Assembly (NCBI GenBank): GCA_010015655.1
Contig: ML976720.1
Coordinates: forward strand, 362,111 to 426,110
DNA: 64,000 nucleotides
Direction of reading: 5' to 3'
Source of the DNA: Bimuria novae-zelandiae CBS 107.79
Lineage: Eukaryota > Ascomycota > Dothideomycetes > Pleosporales > Didymosphaeriaceae
Positions 36,034-48,211 of the stretch are shown one piece after another. The position numbers and the translations under genes are program-made. The first letter of the stretch is position 1, and each line of letters starts with the position of its first letter. Under the pieces are notes generated by a model. The model was not told where the DNA came from. It did no database searches and saw nothing but the letters and a program-made list of their open reading frames with translations.

Positions 36034-37197
36034 CTGCGTATGCGTTGCACTGCCGAACCTTGTTTCAGACACTCAGGCACACCCGCGTACCATCCCGAGT
36101 CCCGACACAACGTGATTTTCCACGCTTTCTCCCTGTGGCTTGTTCCTGTGGCTCGCTACCAGGCATCGGGGCAAGATTGTTCTCCTAGAGCTGATAGTTA
36201 GCTCTCAACAATGGGAATTTCGACTAGATATTTTTGGCGTGGTGGAGCGGAGTTGCCACTGCATTTGGCCGTAGCTCTCATCGAGAACGCACTTATATCC
36301 GCCGCATGACGACAAGCCCATTGATTGGCTGGTAACGGTAGAGGTCAGCAAGGCATTTTTTTGGGCGCAATCCTTCAACTTACTGTGGTATCCGGCGAAA
36401 GTAGTGTCGGTGGAGACGAAGGTCTGTGCGTGTGTCTGTACGTATAAAAGGGTACCTATTGGTTGCTACTTATGAATAAGCAGAATTGATTGGCTCTCAC
36501 ACTCCTATCCAGCCGTATGTCTATGTTTCAAGACGCAACGCCACAGCCCCACTGACACTACTTTCGCCGGATACCACAGTACGCTGAAACCGTTCATAGA
36601 AAAGATTGTCGCAGGGCGTACACCCGAATTTGTCATTGGTAGCGAAGTCCAAACGAGCACATTCGCCCCGAAAAGGTAAAGGTAAGGCTGTGCCCTTTCA
36701 GTTGTACCACCACTTCTCACTCACTAGAGAAGTACTTTGCAATATCTGTCATGATTTCTATGTCATAGATCAGCTGAAGCTGATTATAAGGTTGTTATGT
36801 CATATGGCTGCATGTCTCGACGAAGATCACCCTTTCTCCTATCACCATACGACCCAGGAAGTACCCAGAAACTTCAGCATCTTCAGATTCTACAAGCTGA
36901 GAAGACTAGATCTCAGGATGTCCAGGTCGTTTTGTGGAGCGCGTGGACGCGACCAGATTTTTCAACTTCCTCAGTATTGCAGATGTACGGAACAACTTGA
37001 TGCTCGTCCACGCTACTGGACTCTTGTACCGATTATTCAGCATGCTGATTTAGAGGTGTGGTACAGTTCGAGCCGCCCCAGTGGGAGTGCGTGCCTAGGT
37101 AGCACAAATACATTCCGCAATCTTGACCGTGCGACATAAACAACGAGTTGCCAGCTCCGTTACTTCGTTCTTCCAACGTATGTGGCGTTCAACAAGC
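36034..37197. other. Normal-GC spacer, no supported gene
   Basis: Apart from the inverted repeat described separately, I see no gene. Plus-strand frames here lack domains. Confidence 0.35.
36381..36581. repeat. 33-bp inverted repeat pair, possible MITE or hairpin
   Basis: The arm 36381-36413 begins TACTGTGGTATCCGGCG, and its reverse complement lies at 36549-36581. 32 of 33 positions match. The 135-bp loop has no gene. The span of 201 bp, with arms at the edges, could be a small non-autonomous DNA element. No target duplication was recognised. Confidence 0.55.
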
Positions 37198-38696
37198 ATG
37201 TCTTTCGTCTTCAGACTCGTCTTCACAGTCTTACTAGCGGCTTTTTCTAATGCACAATCTCAAGATACCCTATTTGCGGTGTGCAAGACATCGGTAGGCC
37301 CTATGCATCATTTTTACATACAAAAACTAAGCAGAGTCCTGTACGTAGGTTTCTGTCGGCCCAGCCCGGAATGTCCTTCTAGCGCCTAGTCTCCGCTCTG
37401 CCTCGGCGAGATCGCAGTGTTCTTCTTTTTGAGCGTAACAGTTTTCCCATGTCCAATGTACGTATCGCTTTTTCCTTTAGCTATCATCAGAACGGCCAAA
37501 GTACAAGTTCGACCACGAAGACGACGACCAGGACAGCGCATGCCATCACGAAAACCATAGTCGTCACTTCCACGCAATTTACCCAGACGACCAAGACTAT
37601 AGACAGAACTGTCGAGGAAATAATAACTTTGACCAAGGAGCAACCGAAAGTTCAAACCAGTCAAACTCTCATTACGACACTCAGAGATGTCTCGGCAACA
37701 TCCTTAGTCACTTCAACCACTACTTCTACCAGAACCATCTTAACGACATATTCAATGATAATCCTTCCATTAGTCGAGGCCTTCCCCTCAACGTATGTAT
37801 CTTGCGTTTTCGAAACTGTAGAATTCGTGAGTACCTGGTCTACCGACGTAATCTTCATGACCAAGGTTTTCTCATCAACCGTCACCATTCCCATTCTCCA
37901 AACTACCACTGTGACGAGCACGTAATCAACAGAGACTGTCTATGTTACTCAGCTTGTCACATCTACGTACTACCTAAGCTCAAGATCGACACCTTCTCCT
38001 TCTCCTTCTCCTCCTGATCTTTCTCCTGCTTCTACTTCTGGTATTCCTGGAAAGCGCGATATTGCCGCAGGCTTAGCAGGCCTTTATCCCTCAACTGAAG
38101 AGCATGCGGAACCTCTGGATGCAAGAGCGATCGCAGCACCGTGCAAACTATCCATCTACCGGACTTAGGTATTCCTTCTTATGCTTCCGCATGCAGTGGA
38201 GCTTATAGGTACATTTCGGCCTGCCAAGAGTTTCTTCGACATACGTGGGCGATTTCCGATGACCGCACTGCGTGCTTCTACCGTGTGGAGAACGTCCACG
38301 AAATCGACTACTTTGATGCCTACAATTGCGAAGACTGCAACCCAAACAGTGAGGAGAATTTCCACTGCGCTGGTGAGTGACAGTAGCCTAGAGCTGATCC
38401 CAGGCGGTTTTCGTGCATTACTCACACGCTCAAAGGTTACCAAAACGATCGCCAAAACCCGTAGCAGCGTCCCGACGAGAACCCGTACCCAATCTACCAT
38501 AGTCACAAAAGTGATCACCGCATATTCTACAACCACGAAATTCTTGACTGCGCATCCCGTATTAGCTCTTACGGAGCGGACTCAGTTTATCGTAGCAACG
38601 TAAACTCAAACCACAACATCTATACTCACGGTTCGTCTGTTTAGTACCAGTACTACGACGACCAGGGTTGTAACACTTACTGTAAATAAAGAGTAA
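37198..38696 (+). pseudogene. Decayed gene for a Ser/Thr-rich secreted protein
   Basis: The ATG at 37198 opens a good signal peptide (MSFVFRLVFTVLLAAFSNA), followed by a short mature start with a Cys (LFAVCKTS), then loss of frame. From 37449 a Thr-rich frame runs to TAA at 37923-37925 and continues in the same frame beyond it (TETVYVTQLVTSTYYL, GKRDIAAGLAGLYP) to TAG at 38166-38168. The next conserved-looking segment, GIPSYASACSGAYRYISAC near 38170-38230, is in another frame. A third Thr-rich piece follows from about 38430, with a TAA at 38601-38603 and same-frame Thr-rich sequence to 38696. Thr-rich repeats with a CSG...RY.SAC motif occur in fungal wall-associated secreted proteins. At least two of the stops sit where CAA (Gln) would fit. 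Unrecognised introns could explain part of this, but not the in-frame stops. Confidence 0.5.
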
Positions 38697-38933
38697 AATC
38701 TTATTTAGTATATTTTTAATCTAGATTTATAAAGATTTACGCCCTTATAGTGTAAGGTAAAAAATATAGCTAATAAACTATTAGCTACTAAATATAAAGG
38801 TTTTATACACTAATCCTAAAATTAACGCTTTATATTATATATAATTAAGCTAAACAAAGTGTAAAGCAAAATAAAGCTTTCGTAAAGAATATAATAATAG
38901 AATTTAAAGATAATAAAAGCATAGTTTTAACTA

Positions 38934-40965
38934 ACGTAATTAATAAGCGAGCCGTCCATATAAGCTAGCTGCCCATCCCACTAACTTCTTATACCTTTAT
39001 TACGACATATCTTAATAACATAGTAAAATAATATAATAAAATTAGTATTATAGATTAATTAGTATTTATAGTATCTGTTTTATGTCTTTGTGAGTTATAA
39101 CTAGTTTCTATGTAGAAGGTATAGCGTGATAAAGCCTACTAAATAGTACCTAATTACGCCTTACTTTTAATATATTTCCTTATCTAGTTACTACTTAATG
39201 TCATTTTAAGTATTAGTATTTTCTGCCTTCACCTTTATTAAGGTGCCTTATTACTATATCCGTGTTTTTTTTTCTACGTATTATAGTAGCCTTATACGCT
39301 ATTACTTTAGCGTCCTTTTTTTAGCTAATTAAGTACTACAATAATAAAAGTAGGTAATAAGCTTTTATGTCTTTAAATTTTATTATAAATTAATATTCAT
39401 TAAGCCTCTATCTCGCGTGCGTTACTTAGTACGTTAGCTTTGTATATAGTAACTTCTAGCGTAGGCGGCGTAAGTGTATAGAGCTTTATATTAAGCTTTA
39501 ATATTACTGTCTCTAGATTATATAGGGCTAGGCTAGCGTCTTAAAAGCTTGTATAGATATTCTCCTTTAGAATTAATTACTTATTAGCTATATAAAAGGC
39601 TAGCAATAACTCTAACTTATAATATAATTAATATAGTTACGTAATAGGCTTTTAATCTAGTAGCTATACGCACTCTTTAATAGTAAAAAGTAGTTAATAT
39701 TAAGTAGCTAGCGCGCGCCTACCCTACGCTTTACTATATACTTAATAAGTTAATAAAGTGCATTAGCTACTCAACTCTAAGCTTATTAGTAGTCTGGCTA
39801 TTATTACTTACTATAAAGGCCTAGTTACGGGGTGTGTTATTATCCTCGTACTAGATAGAGAGGTAATACTAGCTAGCGAAGATAATAAAGTATAGGATTA
39901 CCTAGCTAGTAATATTAATTCTATAAATTATTATAACCAACTTATAATTATTTAATTATATTACTTTTAGCGTATCGCGTCTCTCTAAACCTGTGTCACG
40001 GTAACCTCCTAGACAACCTGACAGCCTAGACGTACTATCAACGATAGTACGTTAGTATATAGACTTTTGCCTCCGAACTTATACTTCGGGAACCGAAGGT
40101 CCGATGGCCTCGGCCCCAAAGGTCTAATGGCCCAGACCCCGAAGCTTGCTTCTGATTGGTTAGACACGACGCCTGCCATCTAGGTACTAGCACCTAGACT
40201 AAGCGAGATAGATAGATCCACGCTGGATAGGGGGAAGACCTTTTCTCCTTATCCAACGTCTTGTACCTACACGTAGACACCGAACGAGTATATCAATCTA
40301 GCCTACTTAGGCCCAGAATGCTTCTATTCGTTTCTCTCATGACAGCCTGTAATAATACGCTAAGATAATATCTTGCCTATTATAAAGCTAGTCTTGTTAT
40401 TATTATAGGTATACTAATTATAAATACTATAGTTAGCTTTAGTGCGCGCTATAAACTTAAACTACGCTCTAATTATTTCTATATTCTTATATAGAGCTCT
40501 CTATTAATTATATAGCTAATTAAATTGTATAGTAAGGCAGTTTATTTATTTAAAAAAGTAATATAACTAGTTCTCACCTATTTAACTAGCGCTGCACTTA
40601 CCGAGTAGGTAATATACTATATCTTATATAGTACCTATGGTACGCGCAAATCCTGGCGAATTTAAATTAAGTATATACCTTATAATTACCCCATCTTTTA
40701 GCTTAATAAGCTTTTTAATTTAAGCTAATAGTTACTTTGCGTAGTAATTCCTACACGTTATCTACGTAGTATACTTTAGGGGGCGTTACATACTACTATA
40801 GCATGTTATTTATCTTAGATTTAGTCTTAATTAATATCTAAGATAGCTAGGAAGATATCTACTTCACTATATAGTATTTAAGTAGGTAGTAGTTAAGCTA
40901 TTATTATTATAAAATAACGCATCGTAAAAAGTTTAAAGGGGTAGTTACTCGCTTATTAAGTACGT
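38934..40965 (-). mobile_element. Pogo-like transposon related to 21484-23332, with a solo LTR inside
   Basis: The left end ACGTAATTAATAAGCGAG and the right end, read inward as ACGTACTTAATAAGCGAG, are inverted repeats flanked by TA (38932-38933, 40966-40967). Internal terminal motifs (ATAAGCGAG, ATATAAGC, CCCAC.AACTT) match the terminal repeat of the element at 21484. Transposase remnants lie on the minus strand (ERALYKN near 40500). Without the 351-bp solo LTR and its 5-bp duplication it measures 1,676 bp, so some internal sequence is missing compared with 1,849 bp. Confidence 0.72.
39994..40344 (+). repeat. Solo LTR of gypsy family A (351 bp)
   Basis: It starts TGTCACGGTAACCTCC and ends TCTCATGACA, with ACCTG before it and GCCTG after it, a target duplication with one G-to-A change. 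It is GC-normal and is the best-preserved family A LTR in the window. No internal retroelement sequence is attached, so it looks like the product of LTR-LTR recombination. Confidence 0.85.
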
Positions 40966-41318
40966 TATTAAACTTACAATACGTAAGAAAGTCTTGATAA
41001 TACTAAATTATTATTAAAACCTTTATTATGGAAAGAATAATATTATTTTCAATAAGAAACTATTATAGTAGATAGTAAGTAGTGAGATACTTTCTAAAAC
41101 TCCGAATTGTGATTACTTCTTAGCCTTATATATATATTAAACTTCATCCCCCTACCTTATTACTCCTCGATTGATATTAATATACTAAAATAACCATAAG
41201 AATAATCTATTAGTTAAATTTTAATTATACTATTTAATGAATTCTGTGTGTAAAGTATTTAAATATAATATTAATAACGTATTTTATAAGTGAGCGGACT
41301 ATATAAACGAGTAAGCTA

Positions 41319-43112
41319 ACGTATTCCACCACTTAGTAGCGCACACCACTTATCGGCGCACCCCACTAAAATCAACGTAACTTTTTATATATTAGCTTAA
41401 TAACAGAATAGTTAAATTTAATATAGATAGATTAATATAATCGCTATAGTCTTTAAGTATACTAAGTTCTTTTATAGTCTTATTTATAATAGTTACTATA
41501 TATTAGTAGTGCTCGTTGTCGCCCTGCGCGTTTCTTTTACTCTACTTACTAGACCACCATTTAGCTTCTATAGTAAGTAATTAACCTTTTAAAGCCTATA
41601 ATGCTTCTCTATTGGTAATATACTATCGCTACTAATACTAGCGACGCTAGCGGCATTAATTAGCCTATTAAAGATTTATATTCTAAGCTACAAGTATTAC
41701 TAAATTTATTATAAGCTAATAGCTTTTAATAACCGAGTAAATAGCTTACCTAGTAGGATTTTAAAATTAATAGCAAAGTATACCCCTTTATAAGCTAAGC
41801 TTACTACTCTAGCTAAGTACTAATGTATAGCGTTTTTACTATTTATGTATCCTTAGTATTAGTTACTATTGCTAGTAGAGATAGTGTTTTAACTATAGTA
41901 AGTAATAATAGCACGCGATCTAAATAGGGAAGAATTAGTCTTATTACTTAAAAGTTAGCTTTAATATTTTATATTATAAAGACTCTCTCCCTAATGCGTT
42001 AATTAGACTATAAGAAGTCTATTTCATTAATATAAAAGATAGTTTATTACGCGAGCTCTTATACCTACTACCTATATACTACCTTAAGAGGTAAAAAATA
42101 GCTAATATTTAGTAGCTATAGGAGGTTCGACTTGTGCGCAGGCATATATAAATTAATAATTTTATATTCCATATAGTACTAGTTAAACTCTATAGTTGCA
42201 TACCTACTATAGATATTAAGTATAAGTAGTTAATAGGAACTAGTGGCATAAGACGCTATATATTAATTAAAATGCTATAGCTAGGTAAAGTCTAAGTTAC
42301 TTATTATCTAGCTATTATTACTAATACTAACTACTTAATTAGTAGATAGATTTTTGTACTAGCTAGTCTAGTAGAGTTTTTTGAATAAAATACTAAAAAG
42401 TATAATAGACTAGTTAGATGCGTAGACACCTTTAATTATTATTATTTACTTATAGTTACTTAGCTAGATAGTAACTACTTAATTAATTATAGTAAAGTTT
42501 ATAACTACTTTAAATGTTATTACGATACCTATAATAACTTCTATTTTATTAAAGTCATAGGTATCTCTATCTTGTATACCGTGCCTCTAACGCGTTTCCT
42601 TTATAAGCTTATACTAGGTAGAAATTTAATAGGATCCATATAAAGGTCGCGCTAGCTATAGAACTTCTTATTTTATTTTATTTAAAGCTCTAGCTAGGTA
42701 TTAATAAAGCGCGATACCTTGTTCTTAACTATAAGCTATAAAGAATAGATCTAGCTATACGTAATAAGTAAATTATTTACTAATTATTATATATTAATAC
42801 TCTAGGATCTAATCTAGTAAAAACTACTTTTTAATAAGGTGTAGCTTACGTTGTTAAGCATTAGTCATAGCTTATAAGAGGATACTATTAACGCGTTAGT
42901 ATAGACATATTACTAAAATACTATATATAACTATAGCCCTTTAGTAGCTTAAAATTTATTTTATTTAAAAGTCATACTTTAAGAGGGCAAGCCTACCCGC
43001 TGTTTAAGCCTAATAGGCGTGCTAGATAGGCGGCATCGCGAGAGTTATACGAAGACGCGTCACGATTTTAGTAGGATGCACCGCTAGTGCGTTGCTAAGT
43101 AGTAGAACACGT
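41319..43112 (-). mobile_element. Pogo-like transposon, same family as the 6106-15437 remnant (1,794 bp)
   Basis: The left terminal repeat (41319-41373) starts ACGTATTCCACCACTTAG; the right one, read inward from 43112, starts ACGTGTTCTACTACTTAG. Both are flanked by TA (41317-41318, 43113-43114). The right end matches the GC-normal end at 15383-15437. The minus strand carries a RIP-damaged transposase with RHGIQDRDTYDFNKIE near 42560-42610, where the first catalytic Asp/Glu read Asn/Lys. Confidence 0.82.
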
Positions 43113-43204
43113 TACCCTACTAACTTTTAGTAACACGTTAACTTCTATTGACTATAGTAACTCTTAAATAAGCCCAGTAGGCCTCTTACGAGGCTAATAT
43201 ATAA

Positions 43205-43524
43205 TATTACGAAAGAAACGAGTAGAGATATCTGGGCCTAGGTGGGCTAGTTTAACATACTACGTTTAGTGACTACGTATAGATATAAAACATTAAATAA
43301 GGAGAAAAGATTCTTTCCCCGTATCTAGCTTAGGTCTATTTATCTTACTTTAAATAGTGCTAACCCTTTAGTAGCTAGCGTAAAGACTTAGTATTCTATC
43401 GTGTATAGGCTATATACCTTATAGGTAGCTATTAAATTATTAGCCTATCTGTATCGCATCTGGAACTGTACTAATATTAATAGTATGGCTAGACTGTTAG
43501 GTTGCCTAGGAGGTTACCGTAATA
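43205..43524 (-). repeat. Solo LTR of gypsy family A, reverse orientation, shortened (about 320 bp)
   Basis: Read on the minus strand it runs from TATTACGGTAACCTCCTAGG to CGTTTCTTTCGTAATA, matching the family A LTR with small deletions. No clean target duplication could be seen, and no internal sequence is attached. Confidence 0.6.
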
Positions 43525-43743
43525 CATATATTATAACCTTAGTAATTCATTAAGCCTAAATACTAACTTGAAAATATACTGCCTAGATATTTAATTTTTT
43601 TAAACTACTCTATAACGTGAACTCGCTAGTGACTTGCCTAACGTAATTATTAGCTTAACTTAAGAAGTCTAACTTAGCTAGAAGAGTAGATAATTATTAG
43701 CTAATTACTTAACTTAAATTAACATGGATTTACGCCTACGTAC

Positions 43744-44090
43744 CATTATGGAAACCTCCTAGACAACCTAATAACCTAGACATACTATTAATAATAGTAC
43801 CTTAATAGATAAATAAAAGTTAGAAACTAGGCTTTTATCTTTAAACTTATATTTTAAGAGCTAAAGGTCTAAAAGCCTATACCTTAAAGCTTACTTTCAA
43901 TAAGTTAGAAATAAGGCTAGCTATTTAGGTATTAGCGCCTAGCTAAGTTAAATAAATAGATTTATATTAAATAAAAATAAAAGACCGTTCTTCCTTATCT
44001 AACGTCTTATACCTACGCGTAGACACTAAACAAGTATATTAGTCTAGTCTATCTGAATATAGAATACCTCTACTCGTTGCTTTTATAATA
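43744..44090 (+). repeat. 5' LTR of the family A element (347 bp)
   Basis: It is aligned to the solo LTR at 39994: GGAAACCTCCTAGACAACC near the start and TTTTATAATA at the end. The first two bases read CA instead of TG. Confidence 0.82.
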
Positions 44091-47061
44091 TTACGTTAGA
44101 TTAAGACTAATTAACATATCTTACTAGGCATACATGACCTTAAATATATAAGTAATAATAAAATATATTAAAATATTATAAGAGACCTTTTAATAGGCTT
44201 AGAAAGCTTAATAGGAGCTCTTTTTAGAGTCTTTTTAATAGATATAGGGCTAGTATTAAGTTAATATAAAAGCTTTACATAAGAGGTTTAACTTATTAAA
44301 AAGGTTTATTTACTTTACTAACTCCCTTATATTTACCCTTACTAAGAGAACGTAAGAGCCCTTTATAATACTATTTAGTAATAACTAAATAACTATAAAG
44401 ACTATGTATCTAAGCAATAAACTACCGAATCACCGTATATTTATAGGTAAACGAAAAGAACTCTCTCTATTTATTTCTTAATTACATATAAAGCTGGAGG
44501 GCAGTATAGATTACTACCCTACAAAACGTGCTAAACTAATATACACCTACTTGCAAGTAGGCTATAACCTGGCTATACTTACTAACTTTCTAATTAGATC
44601 TAATATTACTATTATAAAAAATCTAATTGCCTTCCTTTATACTACCTATAATAATCATTATAAAATTTTATTAGCCTAAAGCACACTTAATAATTTAAAG
44701 TAAGTAAAGCGACCTTTCCTAAGCCACTTTATAAAATTTTGATATCTTATTATAGAGAGTTTGCTTAATTAGAAAGTATAAATTAACATTTTATATTAAT
44801 TACAATTAAATAACCTTCCTCGCGTAATAGTAAGAGCTCGAATTCTTTCTAATATTAATAACTACGCTTACCTTGTTTCGTAATATAATCATAACTTTTA
44901 GTACCTACTTATACGTTCCCGCTACTAGCTATATACGCGTAGCAGGGCTCGACAATAAGACGTTAATAATAACTAAATGCTATAAAGATAAATATTTTAT
45001 ATACTTAGCTGTTTAATAGAAAAAAATGACTACTATTAAAAGAAAAAATTTAATCTTAATACTAAAATTTATAGACATATCGGGAGGAATTACCTAAAGA
45101 AGTGCATATAAATATAAGCTATAAAATAAAATATCCAAAATGGATGATTATTATCCTTTAGGCAAGAATCTAATACGTCCTTGATATCTAGCTTTTAATT
45201 TTTATAATCCACTTAATCTTAATCGCGCTAATGCTCCTTACTAAAAAAAAGAATTAGTAAAAAAAATAAGTTACTTAATAGGACAACACTGAATATAAGT
45301 CTTAATAAATTTATAAATTATTTTATGGCGAATAACCTGGGAGAGCTAGATTAATAATTTTTATACTATTTAATAAAATAGCATTAAGTAATTAGCACCT
45401 CTTTTAGTAAATACTACAACTATAAAACTTAGCTTTATTTATTAAGACCTCGTGCGAAATCCAAAATTACGTCTATAATTACTACACTACGTTATATAAC
45501 TTACTAAGTTTAGTAAAAAATAACTATATTTTTAAGAAAATACGAACACGACGAGTATTTACCTATACTATTAAAATTATATAAAGCAGGCAGCGCTTTG
45601 CGTAATAATATGAGATTAGTATTCAATAATCCCTAGACACACAATCATTAAGTAAGGCTAAATTATATTATAAAATAGTTAGGGATTATAACTAACCGCT
45701 GCTAAGACTATTACCTACGCATAAATAAAATATTAAGGAATAGTAGAGCCTCTAGCACTGGACTATATATTAATTTAACTGTAAATTTAATTATAAATTT
45801 TGGCTATACTATAGTAAGTAGTACAAAATAGTACTTTAGTACTAAATTAGACCTTAAACCTATAATAATAATAATTAGACATTAGTAACGCACAACTTTT
45901 ATACTTAGGTTAAAAGTATAATATAATACCTAGTATAAATCGCTATACCGCTAGCTATAGGAACCTAAACTAATATTTATAAATAGACTAGGTAGAGCTC
46001 ATACGATTAAGAAGATATCCGTCATTAATAAACTACTTTAAAATACTAAATTAAAAGATAGCTCTCCCTATGCTATAATACTAAAGCTTAATATTTATAT
46101 AATTAGGGTAGTTACTTTACTAAGAGTAGTAAAATGTTCAGAATACAAGATCCTTATAATATTAATAGTAAATATTAATATTGTATTAGTATAAAAGAAA
46201 GAAATTAACCTAGCTATAAAGGTACTACCTAAGTATTATAATCTACTATATATCTTTTCGCGTAAGGAAGTAGGCTAACAAAGATTAAGCTTTAGGATAG
46301 TAAGTAGCCTAAATTTAGCCCCCTATATAGCATGTCGTAAGATAAACTAAAGGTACTAAGAAAGTACCTAACTAAGCACCTAAAAAAGAGCTTTATACAA
46401 GCTAGTACGTTGCCTATTACTCTATTAGTAATCTTTGTAAAGAAGCTAAGTATAGAATTAAAATTATATATAGACTATAAAGTGCTTAACGTGCTAATAC
46501 TAAATCCCCTTATTCTAGAAGATGCTAAGTTATTTAAAGAAAGTAAAGTACTATATAACGTTTAGTATTATTGCTACCTTTAATGAGCTATAAGTAGTAA
46601 AGGGAGATAAATAGCTAATAGCATTTTATATAAGATATAGCCTGTTTTAATACCTTTTACTCTTTTTAGACTAGCTGATGCCCTAAGTACGCTTTAGTAC
46701 TTTATAAATAATACGCTATAACCCTACTTAGACGTATTTTAAATAGCCCATATAAATATTATCCTAATATAAAACAAGTTTCTATATTATAATACAACTA
46801 ACACGTATAAATAGTGCTTTAGACTATAAAAGAAGCAGGCTTATAGCTAGACATTAGTAAGTATAAATTATACTAGACTTAGGTTACGTGCCTAAGGTAC
46901 GTAATTACTATATATAGCAAATAGGTTGATCCTAAGAAGGTAGAAGTAATATAAAATTAAAAATATATATAAAACGTAAAAGATATACGTTTCCTTTTAG
47001 GCTTTATAAATATCTATTATTAATTTATACAAGATTTCTTCAAGTAAATACTACTACTTAT

Positions 47062-47306
47062 TGTGACGGCGTGACACGTCGGCAGGTCACATGACCTCGC
47101 GTACAAGGCGCAGCTGCCTTACGCCCTGGTGCGGCTGCTCGCGCACCCAGCGCAGTTACCTTGGATGGATAGTTGTTCCGTTCCGACGAGCGCACAAAAG
47201 CGCTGCGAGCCTGTGTACCTACAGTCTCCTCATCTTAGTGTACCTGAAATAGAGCCAACTTACCTCATCTACTCTCTCGATGAAGGAGCCCGTGCCCGTC
47301 CTCACA
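47062..47306 (+). repeat. Solo LTR of family D (245 bp), not RIP-mutated
   Basis: TGTGACGGCGTGACACG at the start and GTGCCCGTCCTCACA at the end, with a perfect target duplication CTTAT on both sides (47057-47061, 47307-47311). GC-normal sequence inside AT-rich family A pol. A second member lies in the opposite orientation at 59411-59679. It carries no coding sequence. Confidence 0.85.
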
Positions 47307-48044
47307 CTTATAAACGTAACCAAAAATAATTAGAAAGTCTACTTTAATTGCGCCTATTCGTACTTATAAAACTAATTAAAGACTGACTTTTTAAGTGCTC
47401 TTATACTACACTATTTTAATCTAGAGCTACTAATTAAAGTAGAGGCTTACGCCTCTAACTACGTAATAGGTAGAATACTATCTTAAAAGGATAAAGATAG
47501 AGAGCTACGCCTAGTAATCCACTTTTTAAATAAAAAAACCCTATAAAAAGTTAATAATAATTATAGGCTGTTTTAAGTAGTAGAAACCTAAACTAAAAGG
47601 TACTACCTTTCCGATTAAATTGCTAAGTAATTATAAAACTTTATAGTACTTTGCGATACCTAAGTAATTAAGGTATAAGTAGACTTACTAGTTAGAGTAC
47701 CTAACGCGATTCTAGTTTATAATTACCTATTACCTAAGTAAATAAGCCGAGAAGCTAGACGTACTTATAGAATAATTATAGATTTTATAGTATAAGAAAA
47801 AGCACAAGTAGCTTATAATTAGGTACTACTATTTTTAGAAATTTTTAAACTGTAATAGAAGTGTCCCTAATAAAGACTAACAAATTAATTAAATAGATTA
47901 TTAATAAGGAGTGCTTTAAGGATATATTTATTATAAAAACATTTAACCCACTACACAGCAACGTACCCATACCTAAAAATATTACTTTAAGTAAATATAT
48001 AATTAAGGATAATTGTGTATACTATTATAACTATATAATAATAC

Positions 48045-48205
48045 TGTAAGGGGCTGGGTGCTCAAGGAGCCAAAGGTGCTAGAAAAATACTTATAAATTT
48101 AATAGAGAGTCTAAAGTTAATCTTTAAGCATTAAACTTATATATCTAAGGTTCGCATAACTAAGGGTTAAGAATCTAAGGTAATAACTAGGCGTAGCTTA
48201 TTATA
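48045..48205 (-). repeat. 3' LTR (element sense) of chromovirus copy 2
   Basis: It starts TGTAAGGGGCTGGG on the plus strand and ends TAGCTTATTATA. A 161-bp match to 55355-55515. Confidence 0.88.
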
Positions 48206-48211
48206 TACCTC

